DNA of 64,000 bases from Styela clava (taxonomy: Eukaryota; Chordata; Ascidiacea; Stolidobranchia; Styelidae). A program made the position numbers and the translations under genes. The notes under the pieces are model-generated. The model did no database searches, was not told where the DNA came from, and saw nothing but the letters and a program-made list of their open reading frames with translations. Location: positions 30,356,943 through 30,420,942 of the forward strand of contig NC_135251.1 of the NCBI RefSeq assembly GCF_964204865.1, in the 5' to 3' direction. The first letter of the stretch is position 1, and every line of letters starts with the position of its first letter. This document shows, in pieces, positions 31,133-44,350 of this stretch.

Positions 31133-34100
31133 CTAACATAAATCACTGCTATTTGCGGACGGTGAGTTGAGCCATCGAGTAATTTTGCTATTCAAAATAT
31201 TTGTCATGTCAAATTTTCCAGCCAATTGCTCCAAATCTTTTATTAACACAGTTGGCGACGTCACGCTCTTCCCTGATGAAACCGACGGGGATCTTACTTG
31301 GTATTCTAAAAACATAAACGAGTATAAGTTGTTCAATGTCATGTACAATTTTTGTTTAATACCGAATGTGAACCCTATTCACTTACCTGGGAGGGAAAAC
31401 ATTTTCACTGACCAACTGTAATCTTCTGAAAGCACCAATTTACCAACTGCAGTTAGGGCAACTGCTTCTGGAAAGTGTAGTCCGTCAACATCTACAAAAA
31501 TGTTTTGAAGTTGTTTTAATGGTTTTAAATATTTTCTGTGTAATTTATACTTAATTCAATTGAATATTCAATGGCTGCAAATATTTAAAAATGTTCACGT
31601 GTTTCGTACCTGTTACAATATGTTTTTTGAAAACCCCATCAGGAGTGAATAAATCAACTCTGTGATTCCAACAGTCGGCTACAAGAATGTTATCATTTTC
31701 ATCAACGCATACTCCTCTAGGTCCTTGAAGTTGCCCGGGCTCGGATCCTTCTTCTCCAAACATACAAACCAATTCACCCTGTATAAAAAAATGAATATTA
31801 AATTAACCATCGAAGTTGGATTAAGCATGTGAACTGTGAAACACATCAGAATAATGTTTTTTTAGGGTGTACTAGTTACTCCATACTGTAAACTGCCACA
31901 AAGGGCTGACCGTCTATTTTTTCGGAAATAAATATTCAGGTATTTCGAATGAAACTTTGCACATGAAATAAATCCAAACCACCTTATGAGTAAATTTCTT
32001 TATTGTGCAATCTCCGCTGTCCGAAATGATTATGTTGTTTTGCGAATCGCATGCAACGTACCGCGGCTCGACAAATTTTTTGTCGTTCACTCCAGCTCCT
32101 GCACCAAACTTGCCGATGAGTGTACCATCAGATCTGAAAAATGTAAACATGATCAATTCAGAAGCCCAGTTTGCCGTTTAATATTAAACAATACTTTGGC
32201 TTGATTGATGTCCTGTGAACATTACCGTTCATTAGCATCAATGTCAAATATTATTGTTATTATTTATATTAGTATTGTGTTATTAGTTTTCCTGTGATTT
32301 CATTATGCAAATATACCTGAATATTGTTATCATTCTCTGAGATATATCTGAAACAATAATTCTATTCTTGTCATCGGTAGCAATGCTATTACAATTCACA
32401 AAAATTCCTTTCCCAAATCCAAGTACAGGTTTCCCTTCATGCGTCCATATGTAGACTTGATCCTCGCAGCAAACTGCAATATCGTCGTTTCGCAAAACTG
32501 CGATACCGGATGGACGAAGTATTTTACCGTTGATCTAAAATTTATTTTGAAGAAAAGTTTGTGGTTAAATATTATATCAATATAATTGTGCAAAACGATT
32601 ACCTATAAACGATTGCCTATGCTTGCTACAATTCAAAAGTTATTACCTTAGTTTTAAAAGAATCCTTAAAATCGCCATGAGGATCAAAAATTTGAATCTT
32701 GCAGCTGTCCGTGTCAGATGTCATTACTTCCCCAACTGAGTTTACTGCAATGTTTGGCGTGGATTCAAATTCGCCATCTTCTTCTCCCTGCTTTCCTATC
32801 TGCCGATAAAATAAAATTTTAATGCATTTTAAATATGATATTTTTAAAGATTTAAACAATTTGCACAACTTAATTGGGAATTGCATACCTGTTTTAGTAG
32901 TTTTGTTGTTTCAACAGAATCCATTCGCATAAATTGTTCACCAACAGGAGAAGCAACGACTTGTTCTCCAACACAAAATGCATCTACCGCTCGAAGTACC
33001 TTATAGAATAAAATTATTTAAATTTCAAACTACGATTCAGTATTACTGATGTAAAATGATAGCAATCAGGTTAACCACTTTTGATAAAGTATTACTTTGT
33101 TTAAACGTTAAGTACGCAATTCAGATTTTACCTTGATTACTGGACCAGTGAATGGTTTTGGCACAAACTCAATTTTTCCAAAGATGTTGTCCAATAATTT
33201 TAAATTTTCTATGTTGAATTTATAATCAAGTGCCATGGTATCTTGCTCTTTATGATATTTTATTGCAGGATGAGTTTCCAGTAATTGTTGCAAAATTTGC
33301 GTCATTTGATTGTTTAATCCAAGTACTTCCTTTGGTGTTCCATATTCTAAAACCTTTAATATTGGAAAAATTTTAAACATGAATTAATGCTCAGCTAATT
33401 TCAATTTGTTTTCAATTCCGTTGAACTTTGCGTTGGTTAATTATGTGACAATCGTTGAGTATAGCCGGCGGAATAGAGTGGAATACGAACGTGAAAGCAG
33501 TTTAATACTCAAATGACTCTGATGGAGTAATTTTACCAAACTCAATATAAAAAGGGCAAGCGCGTGCCACGTATAGAGCATCTGTTTAGCAATCGTTTCT
33601 CAAAGTTCCATTTTTACTATGCTGATATAAAATAACGTCTTTTGTTCACCTTCCTAGAAAACTCGGCGCATGATGACAATGAGTTCATTTGTAAATCGAC
33701 AGACTCTGTATCAGCTTGGAGTTTTTTAACATCGAGATCATGCATGGCACGTATTTTCTTGATGAGGTCATCTTTTTGCTGAAAAAATAAAAAAAAACAC
33801 TTTTAAAAATGGACATATGCAAATGGAGCAATGGCGACATTAATCTGTTCGACAACAAGCAAACAGATAAAGCATTTTTGAAGAGGTTGCTCCATCAAAA
33901 CACTCAATAACTCGTTTCATCAAATAATCCAATTAAGGTTCCATTGCGCACGAGTGCGCTTATCCCTATTGAGTTATCCTATATTGTATTTCTACCAACC
34001 TAGTACTGAACTCATTATAGACTACTAAAAGTAAGTTCTTAGTGATAAGTATTTAACTACTCGTACTCTGAGCCCGGCATTATCCCTCCATTTCGTTGAG

Positions 34101-37100
34101 TCGCAAATGAAGTTTACCTCGTACGATGACAGAATTTTGCATCAGTCAATGCAATAAAATTTGCAACTAATATTTGGCATGTTATTTGAAGTTTTTTTTA
34201 TTGCGACTGTCACCGTCAGAAACTTTTCTGTTACAGGCGAATATAATCGAATTCATGTCATAGAATGCGTGTTCATAATCAACACAATGGTGTTATTGAA
34301 GTTATTTGACGAAAAAGGTTGTAATAACTTTAAATTTAACATAATTAAAAGTAAAGATGCATACCCGTTCAATTTCTGCCACTAGGGTACCACAGGTTTT
34401 TATTATCTTCCATTCGGCCTTTTCTAAAGATCGCTGTTTCATTTCTCCAATTTCTTGAATACTCTTTTGCATATCTTGAAGCACTTCTGTTTTGCTTTTG
34501 CCAGAAGTCAAAAGTTTTTCGATCTGTGGTTGTAAATACAAAATAGTGTTCACTTGCATTACACTTTGAAGACAATTTAAGAATATACGACGTGTAGTTT
34601 GATTTTTGGTGATACTCATGAAGCGAATATTTGGGAAAGCACTGACAATAGAAGTTCTGACATCAGATCAGCAATGGTTGAGGTGATGGACAATAAACAA
34701 TAGTTATGTTGAGTGGTATCTGTACGATCATCCGCGCCAGGAGTGTTCATTGAGGCGATTTCGCAATAATATTAGTTGGCTCAAAGAAATACGCAAAGAA
34801 ATTGGTACGCGTCCAACTTAATCCCATAGTGTACTTACTATTGGCAATAAAGCCCAAACCCATATCAACAAGCTATCACCATGCTCCAAGTAGTAATTAT
34901 TATTCCCTACTACACCCTGGGGTGATTCATATCTCAATGTGGTGTAGTTAACTCGTTTGCTGATTATTTTTATATATATATCATGGGAGTACATATCATT
35001 ATAATATCCTATTACATGCTCGATGCTCGTAATGCAGAACTGGTAGTCTTGGCATTAGCCCGAGGTAAAAAATATTGAGTTCTCATACTTGTCCGCTTTG
35101 ATTATGAACTTCGTCTTTCAGCATGCACCTGTCATGTCCTGCATGGTCTGAATCCACACAATCGTGACATATTGCGCATTTGCAAGTTTGGCAGTATATT
35201 TTTGCAGCTTCTCCCTCGTGAATCTAGGATTAATGAATTGACAAGTAAGCGTAACACTTTGTATAACGTGCTCCACTAATATTTTCTTCCTACGTTGGGA
35301 CGCTCTCCGAAGTTACTTCGTTTTGGAAACTTTCGCTATTCAACGTTGATTTCTTCAAACCAATTATTATAATTCCAACTTTTTATCTTTGGAAGGCGAT
35401 GATGTAATTGCATTTATTTGTCAACGACTTAACTCCAATGAAAGTAACTCCTGGGCATTTTGTAATGAAACAAGATTTACTTACCGTACAGTATATTTTG
35501 GCTCTGCTTTTTAGTTCTTCGTTATGTATTCCGGATTCTAGTTCAGATAGTGATACAATTTTATGACGCCGAGTAAGTTTTGTCCGTCTATGCCAAATGG
35601 AACAATCGGTGCATAAAAAATCTGTGCAATCCAGACATCGTGATATTGCTGACTTGCGACAGTCATCGTCACAAGTATCACACAGCAAAGATGTGCCTTG
35701 CTTGTCATCGTTTCGAATCTCTTTAACAGTCTTCAACATGTCAGCCATACTGGAGATGAAAAAATTGTCTTTTAGTCCTTGTATTCCATCGCTTGTTAGT
35801 GACTGGGAACATCGACAAGTGGGACATAGCAGAGCAGATGCATTCGGGGTAAGATAGTCTTGAAGACACTTCTTGCAGAAAGTATGTTGACAGCTGAGGC
35901 TCTTTGGGGATGTATAAGTTTCGAAACATATCTGACAAGTAAGAAACTCGTCATTTATTTTAGCCAAGAGATCCAACGAACTTGCTAATTTTCGACCAGT
36001 GTATCTGCAAATAAAAAAATATAGAGGGTAAGAATTAGATTAGAAACGAGCAATTTTTTCCCACAATTTTTATAAAATGCAGCGGGCCCGCCAATAAAGA
36101 TAGCCCCACAAGAAGTCTATAGCATTATTCTAAACCTCTACTATGTACTAGAAATGTTTTTTGTTATCGGAGAACGTAATTGCAATAACTACAACTAGTA
36201 TAGAATTTTCACCAGCAGTTACGTTAAAAAAATCACTTTTACTAGGTCGGACAAAATTTTGCCCACTTTGCCATAACGTCTCTGATTAAATACGTTAGGG
36301 TTAGGACATAATCGAAGAGTTTGAAAAACTTTATAAAACAAATTGGGTTTCGTAAAACCACACTTTACTACCTGGGGCAGGCCAATTCCGTTAACCGGCC
36401 GCAACAACTTTTTAATTCTTTTTATCATTCTTACATTTTACTATTATCTCAAGCATACAACCACACCTAGTTTCTATTACATTTTTCAGATCGTAATCAA
36501 GCACGGAACTTTAAATCAGATACGCATATGGCAATGTATTAAAAAAACAAAATTTCGTTGTCGCCATAGTATCACGTCACGCAAAAGAAAATGAATTATT
36601 TTGAAATAAAAGAAGACTGAAAAGATGTACAGAAAAATCTGTTGCAAAATAAAACAAAGTTTCAAATTAATACGGAATTAGAACAATAATCCTGAGAGGT
36701 AATCTTTCCAAATCCCATTTCGCTACAAAATCATGATTATTCAATGTCAAACTATTCAAATATAAACAACCCAAGGAAGTTGAAAGACGATTAATTTTCT
36801 CGCATATTCAAAAACTCAGACAGCATTTTGGTAATAGCATTGCTATGTATTTGACAAAAGCCACATTTATTAATTTATGCAGTGGCTTCTGAATGACTAG
36901 CAATTTGATTATGACTTTAACCTAGAGCTAAATCAGTGAATCGGATTAATTCCTACGAATTCCATGACACATCTTTCTCGTTAACACATGATATTAGAAA
37001 GTATAATTGCCACATATTATAGTAGTAAAAAACTTCCTTACTTTTCCTGTTCGACGTTGTCGTTGGTGATAACTGTTGTGATATTTCCACCAGAAGCCAT
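31133..37100 (-). CDS. TRIM-NHL protein (probable E3 ubiquitin ligase)
   Basis: Minus-strand exons: 37100-37042, 36004-35485, 35223-35089, 34523-34365, 33778-33650, 33353-33132, 32999-32889, 32799-32647, 32534-32317, 32133-31983, 31778-31610, 31491-31387, 31305-31133. All junctions are GT-AG and in phase, giving 767 residues. RING of C3HC4 type at 43-83 (CQIC, C58, H60, CKKC, CPTC); B-box 1 at about 128-167; B-box 2 from C192 across the exon 2/3 junction (CTIH, CQTC, CHDC); helical/coiled-coil exons 4-5 at 239-334; linker; then six NHL blades at about 446-712 (for example RGVCVDENDNILVADCWNHR). TRIM-NHL proteins ubiquitinate targets and many bind RNA in the cytoplasm (family knowledge). Length and order resemble TRIM2/3/56 relatives, but no filamin domain is evident, so I give no symbol. 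The start is the ATG of exon 1 (MASGGNITTV). Confidence 0.9.
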
Positions 37101-38487
37101 GACTATAATATATATATTGATCTACGAACCCAACTTGAAATATACCGTAACATTTAGTTTCATAACAAAATATAATTCTATACTTTAAAATATAATTAAT
37201 ACATAAAAAGTCCGTCATGATAACCAAATAACTTCGAAAAAGATTTAGAAAGCTTAATCAAGCCCACACACAAGTGCTGAATTTTGGTAAAGTGTTTTCT
37301 GATTTTCTTCTATTCGATTTATCGCATTTTTGAATATTAACAACGACTTAGATTCGACAAAACAGGCTAAAACAATGGTGATAGAACCAGCCACTTATGT
37401 CGTCCTAGTTGTTGTTTTTAAACGATAGTACCGACAATATTCGCAATTCTGACAAAAATGTTGATCTTTCCGGCCACTTGCTTACCATAATATAATAATA
37501 CTTCCTTTCAAACAATGTCGTGACAACAGCTCTCTTATGTGAGAGATACCTTTCTCGTTGGATTCAGAACAACGATTTCCATTGTATCCCATCCGTAATT
37601 TATTTAAACTTACGCATCGTATCGTAGGTGGGAAATCGAGCGAGAAATACCTTGCAAAACTTAAAAATAGACAACTTTTCTTGCGCGAATGAGTGCCCTC
37701 AGGCGCGAAGAAAAGCATAGATAGCACGTAATTTGAGAACACAAATAAACCCCAGGATAACTAAGAACGTTTAGCTTGGAAATAACTGGAGTTCTACTCG
37801 TTTATGCAAAATACTACTTATTGTCTGGCAATTGCTGGAAGCGCCTTTGTTCGTTCTGAAAATGCAGTTCACTGATTTAGGGTAAAATAAGATCATGACG
37901 TATTTTCACGGCTTTTACGCGACATTGTTCGGAGTTTGTCGGAAGTCATGAAATTCGTGTCTGCGATGCAGATGAAACTCGGCCAAAAGGTTATTATCCA
38001 TTGTCAAATGTCTAAGAAGGCTGGTTTTCTAGCCTGTTCAATCATACATACCATCATATGTATTCTCTTTTAACAGGTATAACAGTGGAACTAATGATGA
38101 TCGATCTTTAATGTTGGACTATTGACACCTTATGTGGCCGGTTGCTATCTACTCACAATAGAATGATTGCAAGCACGCCGACGAAATCCAATTAGGTGTT
38201 TCGATTGAACCCATCACTACCATATAACACAAGATCTAAATACTTATGTAAGCTATACCGAAACACAACAGCCCAAAAAGCTTGGGCGACTGCTTGCATA
38301 ATTCCCATTGGATAATATTAATATGCAAAACTGTATATAAATGTTTTTGTGTAGGAAATCTAAAACCTTCCTATATATGTAAAATACACAGACACTATAA
38401 TACTACAAACTAGTGTTGTTGTTCAGCTTCTGTTGGAATATAGTAAAAATAGTGTGAAATCCAACTTTTTAATATTTAGTCAATAAA

Positions 38488-38734
38488 GATGAAGCAAAAT
38501 AGTATATTTTCTTATGTGAGGCGAAATAATAACAACGGTGAAGGTCAGGGCGGCAATGAGCAAAGTAGTTCAAATGCAAAAAGCGGCACCTGCTTCTCCT
38601 CCAAAGCGAATCAAATGTAATTTAATTGCCAAAGTTAAATTTTTTTTTTTTAATTTTAGTAACTGGGGTTCCATGAAAAACGATAAATTATATCAGGGGT
38701 TCCACAATAACAAAAAGGTTGAAGAGCACTGGTT
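38488..38734 (+). mobile_element. hAT deletion derivative with N-terminal coding stub
   Basis: 38488-38619 is a small ORF starting MKQNSIFSYV, like the MK-rich openings of hAT transposases. The right tip is the inverse of CAGTGCTCTTCAACCTTTTT, with GGGGTTCCA repeats near it. The left end is not clear. The stretches 37101-38480 and 38735-40340 contain no gene I can support; 38860-38870 holds a GATA-unit run. Confidence 0.5.
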
Positions 38735-40340
38735 TAAACCTAACTTTAAAAAGCGAGTGCACTCTTCTAGTACATAATAATCGTATTTGTTTGCGTATTT
38801 TGTGATGTGATATTGAAGTTCACTCCAGCATTTTACGGATGGCTAAAATATAAGCAAAGATAGATAGATAGTTTATTTTGAAAACTGCAAAACTCCATAA
38901 TGCACACAAATAAAAAATGAAGAATTCTGAAGATGAACAAAACTTTTAATATCATGTATCCGCTCACCAGCACACGCTCAAAAAAACACAAATCTTGTTA
39001 AACGAGACTTGGGCCAGAAATAAACCCACATAAAACACGCGAATGTATTAAACATTCGGGCTGTTGTTCTTTCAAAATACTTAAGCTAATAATGACCAAT
39101 TCAATCTGATACAAAGATAACGTGTGGAGTGCAATGTAATAAAGTGGTTTAAGATACATACAAACTCAATAGAAAATAATGCTGGCAAATGCTATGAACG
39201 GTCACTTATAAACAGTTGTCGCGAAAAACTCTAATAATACGTGAACAGGTCTGTAATTGATGAGGCAAATATTCTTAAAACTGTACACACACAGAACAAA
39301 AACGATAATACTCCATTATATGGAACGTTGCGAAAGGGCATGGTCATATCATGTTATATAATTACAAATAGCTTATGCATATATAGTACCGAAGAGATTG
39401 TTTGATTCTCATTCATTATTTAAGTAGAATTTGTAGTACCGGTAATAGCATTTGCAGTATCTGCTGTGAGTTGAATTCCATACTCTTTTTAATATTCCTG
39501 ATTCATTATTTTTCGATTCTGTTACGTTGCCTTAATGTCCTTCTCGTCTTTACTTTGCCTGTAGGCTCCTTGTTGGTATTCCTTCGGTGCGCGCTTACTG
39601 TATCATTTTAGTCCTCTGCACCGCCGAAAACGCGATCACACAAAGACAAAGTGTGAATGACAAATGTGAATATAAGTTTTTATTATATTATGCTCCTAAC
39701 AAAATATATCAAAATCAATATGGGCATATGCATTGTTTATGCTACTTTATCATCCAGTTAACCTTCACAATAATATCCGGATATCGGATGGCAAAATACT
39801 TCTCGTTCAGCCGGTTAATCCAATCCTGCAGAACAGTGTGGTAATACGGTATGGTCGACCAAAGTTCTTCTCCAAACGGTACGAAGTTTTCAGTAAAATT
39901 ACTTACGATAATCGATAATTAACTATGGCGAGCAGGCATGGATTTGAAAAATATTTATTCAACTTTATTCGTGACTCTGAACAACCATAGCACAAACCAG
40001 CGAATCGTAATTACCCTTCTATAGGATACCCTTTGCTACAGATACAAAATAGAAGACTGTCAGACAGTTCGCGACTCACTTTTATTGGCATTTTTTTTTT
40101 GCGGTCCACAACGAGATGTTGATCTGTGCAATTTACTATCAATGTGAAACTTGAGCTTGCATATTATAAGATCAAGTCGCGGCTTGATGGGAGACAAGCT
40201 CACATGCATCGTAGCATTTACACTCAACACATTGTGTTTTTGGCTCGAACACATTTCTTGCCTTTATGAAACCACATTTGATGTAATCAGAGTCATATTT
40301 TCTCACTGCAACTCACCGAGTTTCCACATACAAGTATCTC

Positions 40341-40686
40341 GCGCGGCGGTGTGGCTCAACGGGCTAAGCGTTAGGAATACGCTCGCCACCGCACCTCTAA
40401 TTACTCTGCGTGGGTTCGCAGGTTCGAATCCCATGCAGGGATGGTTATGTGCGAGAGGATTGCTGGACTCCTCGCCGTCGTTGGGTGGTTCACGTAACCG
40501 CTGGTCGGTTACGGCTTCCTCCACCACCAAGTCCATGCTTCCGAAAACAAACAATACAGTAGAAACTAATCCCATACCCGACTTGGAATGGTAACCGGAC
40601 GAGAGGCCGTGGTTCGCCATATGAATAAGCCGTCTTATGGGCTTTCCTCTCCCCCGGGATAAATATGTAAATCCTATCCTATCCTA
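40341..40686 (+). repeat. tRNA-derived SINE, near full length
   Basis: The head contains RNA polymerase III promoter boxes: GTGGCTCAACGGGCTAAG (box A-like) and GGTTCGAATCCC (box B). An unrelated body follows, and the tail is (ATCCT)3 at 40671-40685. Its homologues are 44010-44350 and the split copy near 1.7-2.6 kb. The 147-residue ORF over it is not a gene. 40687-42490 shows no gene; a perfect 8-bp hairpin TAGCCTGT/ACAGGCTA sits near 41660. Confidence 0.85.
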
Positions 40687-42494
40687 TTTTGTTCGAGTGT
40701 ATTCCAGAAAAATGACTTGACGACATGCCACCATTCTATGCAGAATATATTAGCCTACATTTTTTTTATTGCAATTTTTAAATAGAATATGTTATAATCC
40801 CAAAACAAAAGGGAATAAATATGTGAAATTTATTATGTGAATCAGCATTATTTGGCCCGAGAATTGAATCAGTGTCCAAAGTCAAAATCACTGCATTCCA
40901 CAATCTTGTATCAAGGCGATGCTGCTCAAAGTAACTCCTCGGCCTTGGTATAAACTAAGCGCATTATGCCATTAAAATGCCTCATATTGATATCATTCAC
41001 TTCAGGAATTTCCAATCGTCTATAAACACTGAACAAAATTAAATTTTTTTGGCAACAAGGCACTTTAAAAAGCTAGATTTATACATCATTTCAATTACTT
41101 CACTCGGATTTGTTTAGACACAATGAAGTAATATTAAGCAGGGCATGCAGGAGTGATCAACACACAGAGTTTATAACAACGTAAACCATTTTGTAGGCTT
41201 GTTTAGATTTGTTGAGAATGTCCTAACTTTATTGAAGAACCGCCCAAAAAATCAGTTTAGTAGTTCAATTTGACTTTATTATTTCTTAATGGTACTTTTT
41301 TGGGGTTGTTTAAGAAAATTCAGTCACCATATTGATGCATATATGTTTGCGAAAAATTTTTTCTAGATTATTTTTTTGTATCTAGATCTAAAATTCAGCC
41401 AGATTCCTAAAACTAGTAGTAACAACTCCATATTCAGGAAGCCATTCAAATCAGGATTCGCATTGTATATCTAATTATGCAATTTTCGCTGAAAAGGTCA
41501 AACATTTTTAAGGAGGTTCTGTCACTAAACTGTCAATGCATATTGTAAGACTGAAATAACAGCCAATCTTTAGGGAGAAATCCAGCAAGAATTTCCCCAA
41601 CAAAACCTCAGTTATATAAAGCCTGGAACCTCAAACATCTCCGCCAAGATAGATCATAGCCTGTTTTATCACAGGCTAGTTTACAACAAATATAGCAATT
41701 ATCGGAATGTGTGATGCTTGATTAACTCACAAAGCCTACATGTTATTTATGTGACCAATCGAGATAGTTAAAATATAATTTTGCAAACAGGATGAATTCG
41801 CTTTCAACAATAGCTCCAAATTACTTTGAATTAATAGATATCAACTTGGCTCGAAGTCCAAAAACATAAACTCCTAATGATGGCAAAGCTTATCCACATT
41901 TCGTTTATTCAAAGTTTGGTATGTGTGAATAATTATGATTTGCAGTTAGTATTTTGTTTGAACGAAACATCTTTAGAATGCAGACCATACGCTATGAAGG
42001 TACTTTTAATCGAATTTTGAGACACAATAATCAAGTAACCATTGATCAAATTATAAAATTATCAAGAGTGCACGATATTACATTATTATTTTTGATACAA
42101 TATATTGGGTCGACTTGGGGATAGCATATCAAAATGAATGCATGTAATTTGCAGATAACATAATTTATTTGCCAGAAGGTGGATGTGGTCAATTCTCAAT
42201 CCCGCTATGGCAGCATGGAGATAAATCTCACTAATACTACAAAAAGGGTTATAGTAAGGAAATTGTCACCAAGCTGAACTCGTTTTTAAACTTTCTTGAT
42301 CTACATTCCATATTTCAAGAAAATATCAACAACCCGAACGAGAATATGTCATATTTTACAACCCATTTACTGATTTATGATCTATTCTAGACTTTTAACT
42401 GTTGTTACCATATGCAACTGTATCTCAACCTGTTAACTATACTGTAAACAACAAAACATGAAAAGTTACAAACCGACAATAGATGCAGCTGTGT

Positions 42495-42500
42495 TTTATT
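42495..42500 (-). terminator. Poly(A) signal of RPL13A
   Basis: AATAAA on the minus strand, seven bases after the stop codon. No A-rich tract follows it in the genome. Confidence 0.7.
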
Positions 42501-42506
42501 CGATGT

Positions 42507-43127
42507 TTAACATGCATAACAACCCATTGCTATGATTTGAGAATCAATGTCGGCTATTTTTCTTGAGACATTTGTGATCGCCTTTTTTCTTAAAGCAAGA
42601 TTTTGCTGCTTTTTATCCCAGTAGGCTTTGGAACGAGCTTTTCTTTTGTCCTCCAGCGCATTGACAACATCTCTGTACTTCCATCCAACTTCATGGGACA
42701 AACGGGAAAGTGGGGCAAACTTTCGATGTGGCTTCAGCTTTACAACTTTAATTGCTGATGGTACAATGACTCTTTTCTTTTTGTCATATGGAGGTGGTAT
42801 TCCTTCGAATGCCTTCAACCTGGCCAGGGCGGCTTCTCCACGCTTCAGCTTATGTGGAAGCATGCCACGAACTGTCCTCCATAATATCTTCGAAGGGGCT
42901 CTAAAATGAAAAGGACCCCTCTTTGGGTTGGTGTTGATTCTCTTCCTCAAAAAATCCAGATACTTCAATTTGTTTCTGTAAAAGTTTCCTGATATCAATA
43001 AACCTTCACATCGTACAACGACTATTTTCTGACCATTCAAAACCGATTTGGCGATCACAGCTGCCAGACGGCCAAGCAAATGATTGTTGGCGTCTATCAA
43101 CTTCACTTCTGAAAACGCGTCGGCCAT
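42507..43127 (-). CDS. 60S ribosomal protein L13a (uL13), intronless
   Basis: Large-subunit ribosomal protein of the uL13 family. Single uninterrupted frame of 206 residues, starting at [20 protein letters not shown]; an in-frame upstream extension to 43175 is rejected because it would run through the probable transcription start. Family blocks: [11 protein letters not shown] (residues 18-28), [20 protein letters not shown] (36-55), [18 protein letters not shown] (84-101), [17 protein letters not shown] (108-124) and [10 protein letters not shown] (145-154). Human RPL13A is 203 residues, so it is full length and intact. The vertebrate gene has introns that host box C/D snoRNAs; here there are none. 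It may be the working gene or an intact retrocopy; no tail or target duplication is visible. Confidence 0.97.
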   Translation of the reverse strand: MADAFSEVKLIDANNHLLGRLAAVIAKSVLNGQKIVVVRCEGLLISGNFYRNKLKYLDFLRKRINTNPKRGPFHFRAPSKILWRTVRGMLPHKLKRGEAALARLKAFEGIPPPYDKKKRVIVPSAIKVVKLKPHRKFAPLSRLSHEVGWKYRDVVNALEDKRKARSKAYWDKKQQNLALRKKAITNVSRKIADIDSQIIAMGCYAC

Positions 43128-43137
43128 CGCTGTCGTT

Positions 43138-43146
43138 GGAAAAAGG
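43138..43146 (-). promoter_or_regulatory. Putative 5'TOP tract of RPL13A
   Basis: CCTTTTTCC on the minus strand ends 10 bases before the start codon, giving a very short 5' untranslated region typical of ribosomal protein genes. It is the reason for choosing the start at 43127. Confidence 0.55.
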
Positions 43147-44009
43147 CCGATCACCTCACTGCGAGCATGACGCAAATTTCAGAAAAAGTTTCCTACGCGG
43201 ATAAAAGTTTCATTTTCTCAGTGTTTTTTTTAACACGAAGAAGAAGTTGTTGTTTCTTTTGGTGTATTGAAATATGTCAAAATTTTTGTATCAGAATACA
43301 AAACACAATCATAACTTATATTTACCATAACTTACATTATAAAAATTGTTGAAAGCTGTTATGTTGGATTTAAAATATCAGTGGCAGCTATTATTATTAC
43401 GTGTCACAGAAAATTAAATTGGAAAGTTTAAAGCATATTCTAATACAAATAACAGTCTAGCAAAACATTTAGGTTTTTCTATTGTATCCATTGGTATAAG
43501 GTTTAGTATAAGTAATATAAAAGTTTGCTGTCAAACGTAATACTTTCAATTGGGAACACTGGATTACACAAAGTCAATATTTCTGCGTAGAAATATATGC
43601 GCGGTGATCGGAGACATCTGAAACCATATTTATTAACCCGGTATTTTTATAGGCTGGTCTGAATATTGCGTCACCGTCCTAACAATTGAATTTTTGAAAC
43701 CTAATAGTATTAATTTCAACAATTCGCATATAGAATGTTACAGTCGATTTTGCAAATTCCGTCGATCCAATCCAGCTGTCAATCCCACCGCCACTCATAT
43801 GAATTCAGCGTATGATTGTGCTACTTTTTACGAATTAAGTTATGACACACCAATTCACAATCTGGTCTACCGCGAATTCCGTTTTGAAAGTGTTTAAGAC
43901 AATTTACAATTTCTCCAATGTTGTGTGAAGGTACTGGTATTTTCTCCTCATTGGTTTCCTAGGGGCCATGTACTAAATATGACTACACGGAGTCACAGCC
44001 ACGGTTTTG

Positions 44010-44350
44010 ACTTAGGGTAGAATAGGATTTACCTATATATCCGGGTGAAGAGAGAATGCCCATCCCTATGATACTTAATCATATGGTGAACCACGGCCTC
44101 TCGCCAAGTTATCGGTCCATGTCAGGTATGTGATTGGTTAGCCAGTTATTCGTTTCCAGGTGCATGGACTTGATGGTGGAGAAAGCCGTAATCGACCAGC
44201 GCTTACGCGAATCACCCAACGGCGGCGAGGAGTCCAACACATGAATATCCCCACGGCATTCGAACCTGGAACCCACGCAGGGTAATAAGCTGAGCGGAAA
44301 CAAGCCTATTCTTAACGCTTATCACGATACACCACACCACTGAGACACAA
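44010..44350 (-). repeat. tRNA-derived SINE, second copy
   Basis: Reverse orientation. It contains GGTTCGAATGCC (box B-like), AGTCCATGCACCTGG, GGCGAGAGGCCGTGGTTCAC and a degenerate tail near 44010 (AAATCCTATTC). It is diverged from the copy at 40341. 43150-44009 and 44351-45923 hold no gene I can support; 44745-44815 resembles 10130-10175 (GACGTCA, AATACCC, CTCGCGA). Confidence 0.8.

Noticed and set aside
39733-39918. ORF with GKILLVQPVNPILQNSVVIR
   Set aside because: Looked protein-like at first, but I could not tie it to any family and no exon partners were found.
40341-40440. Functional tRNA gene
   Set aside because: Promoter boxes are present but no cloverleaf can be closed, and the unit continues as a repeated SINE body.
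40151-40620. Long ORFs on both strands at 40.2-40.6 kb
   Set aside because: Both are readings of the SINE; ambiguous frames over a repeat, not genes.
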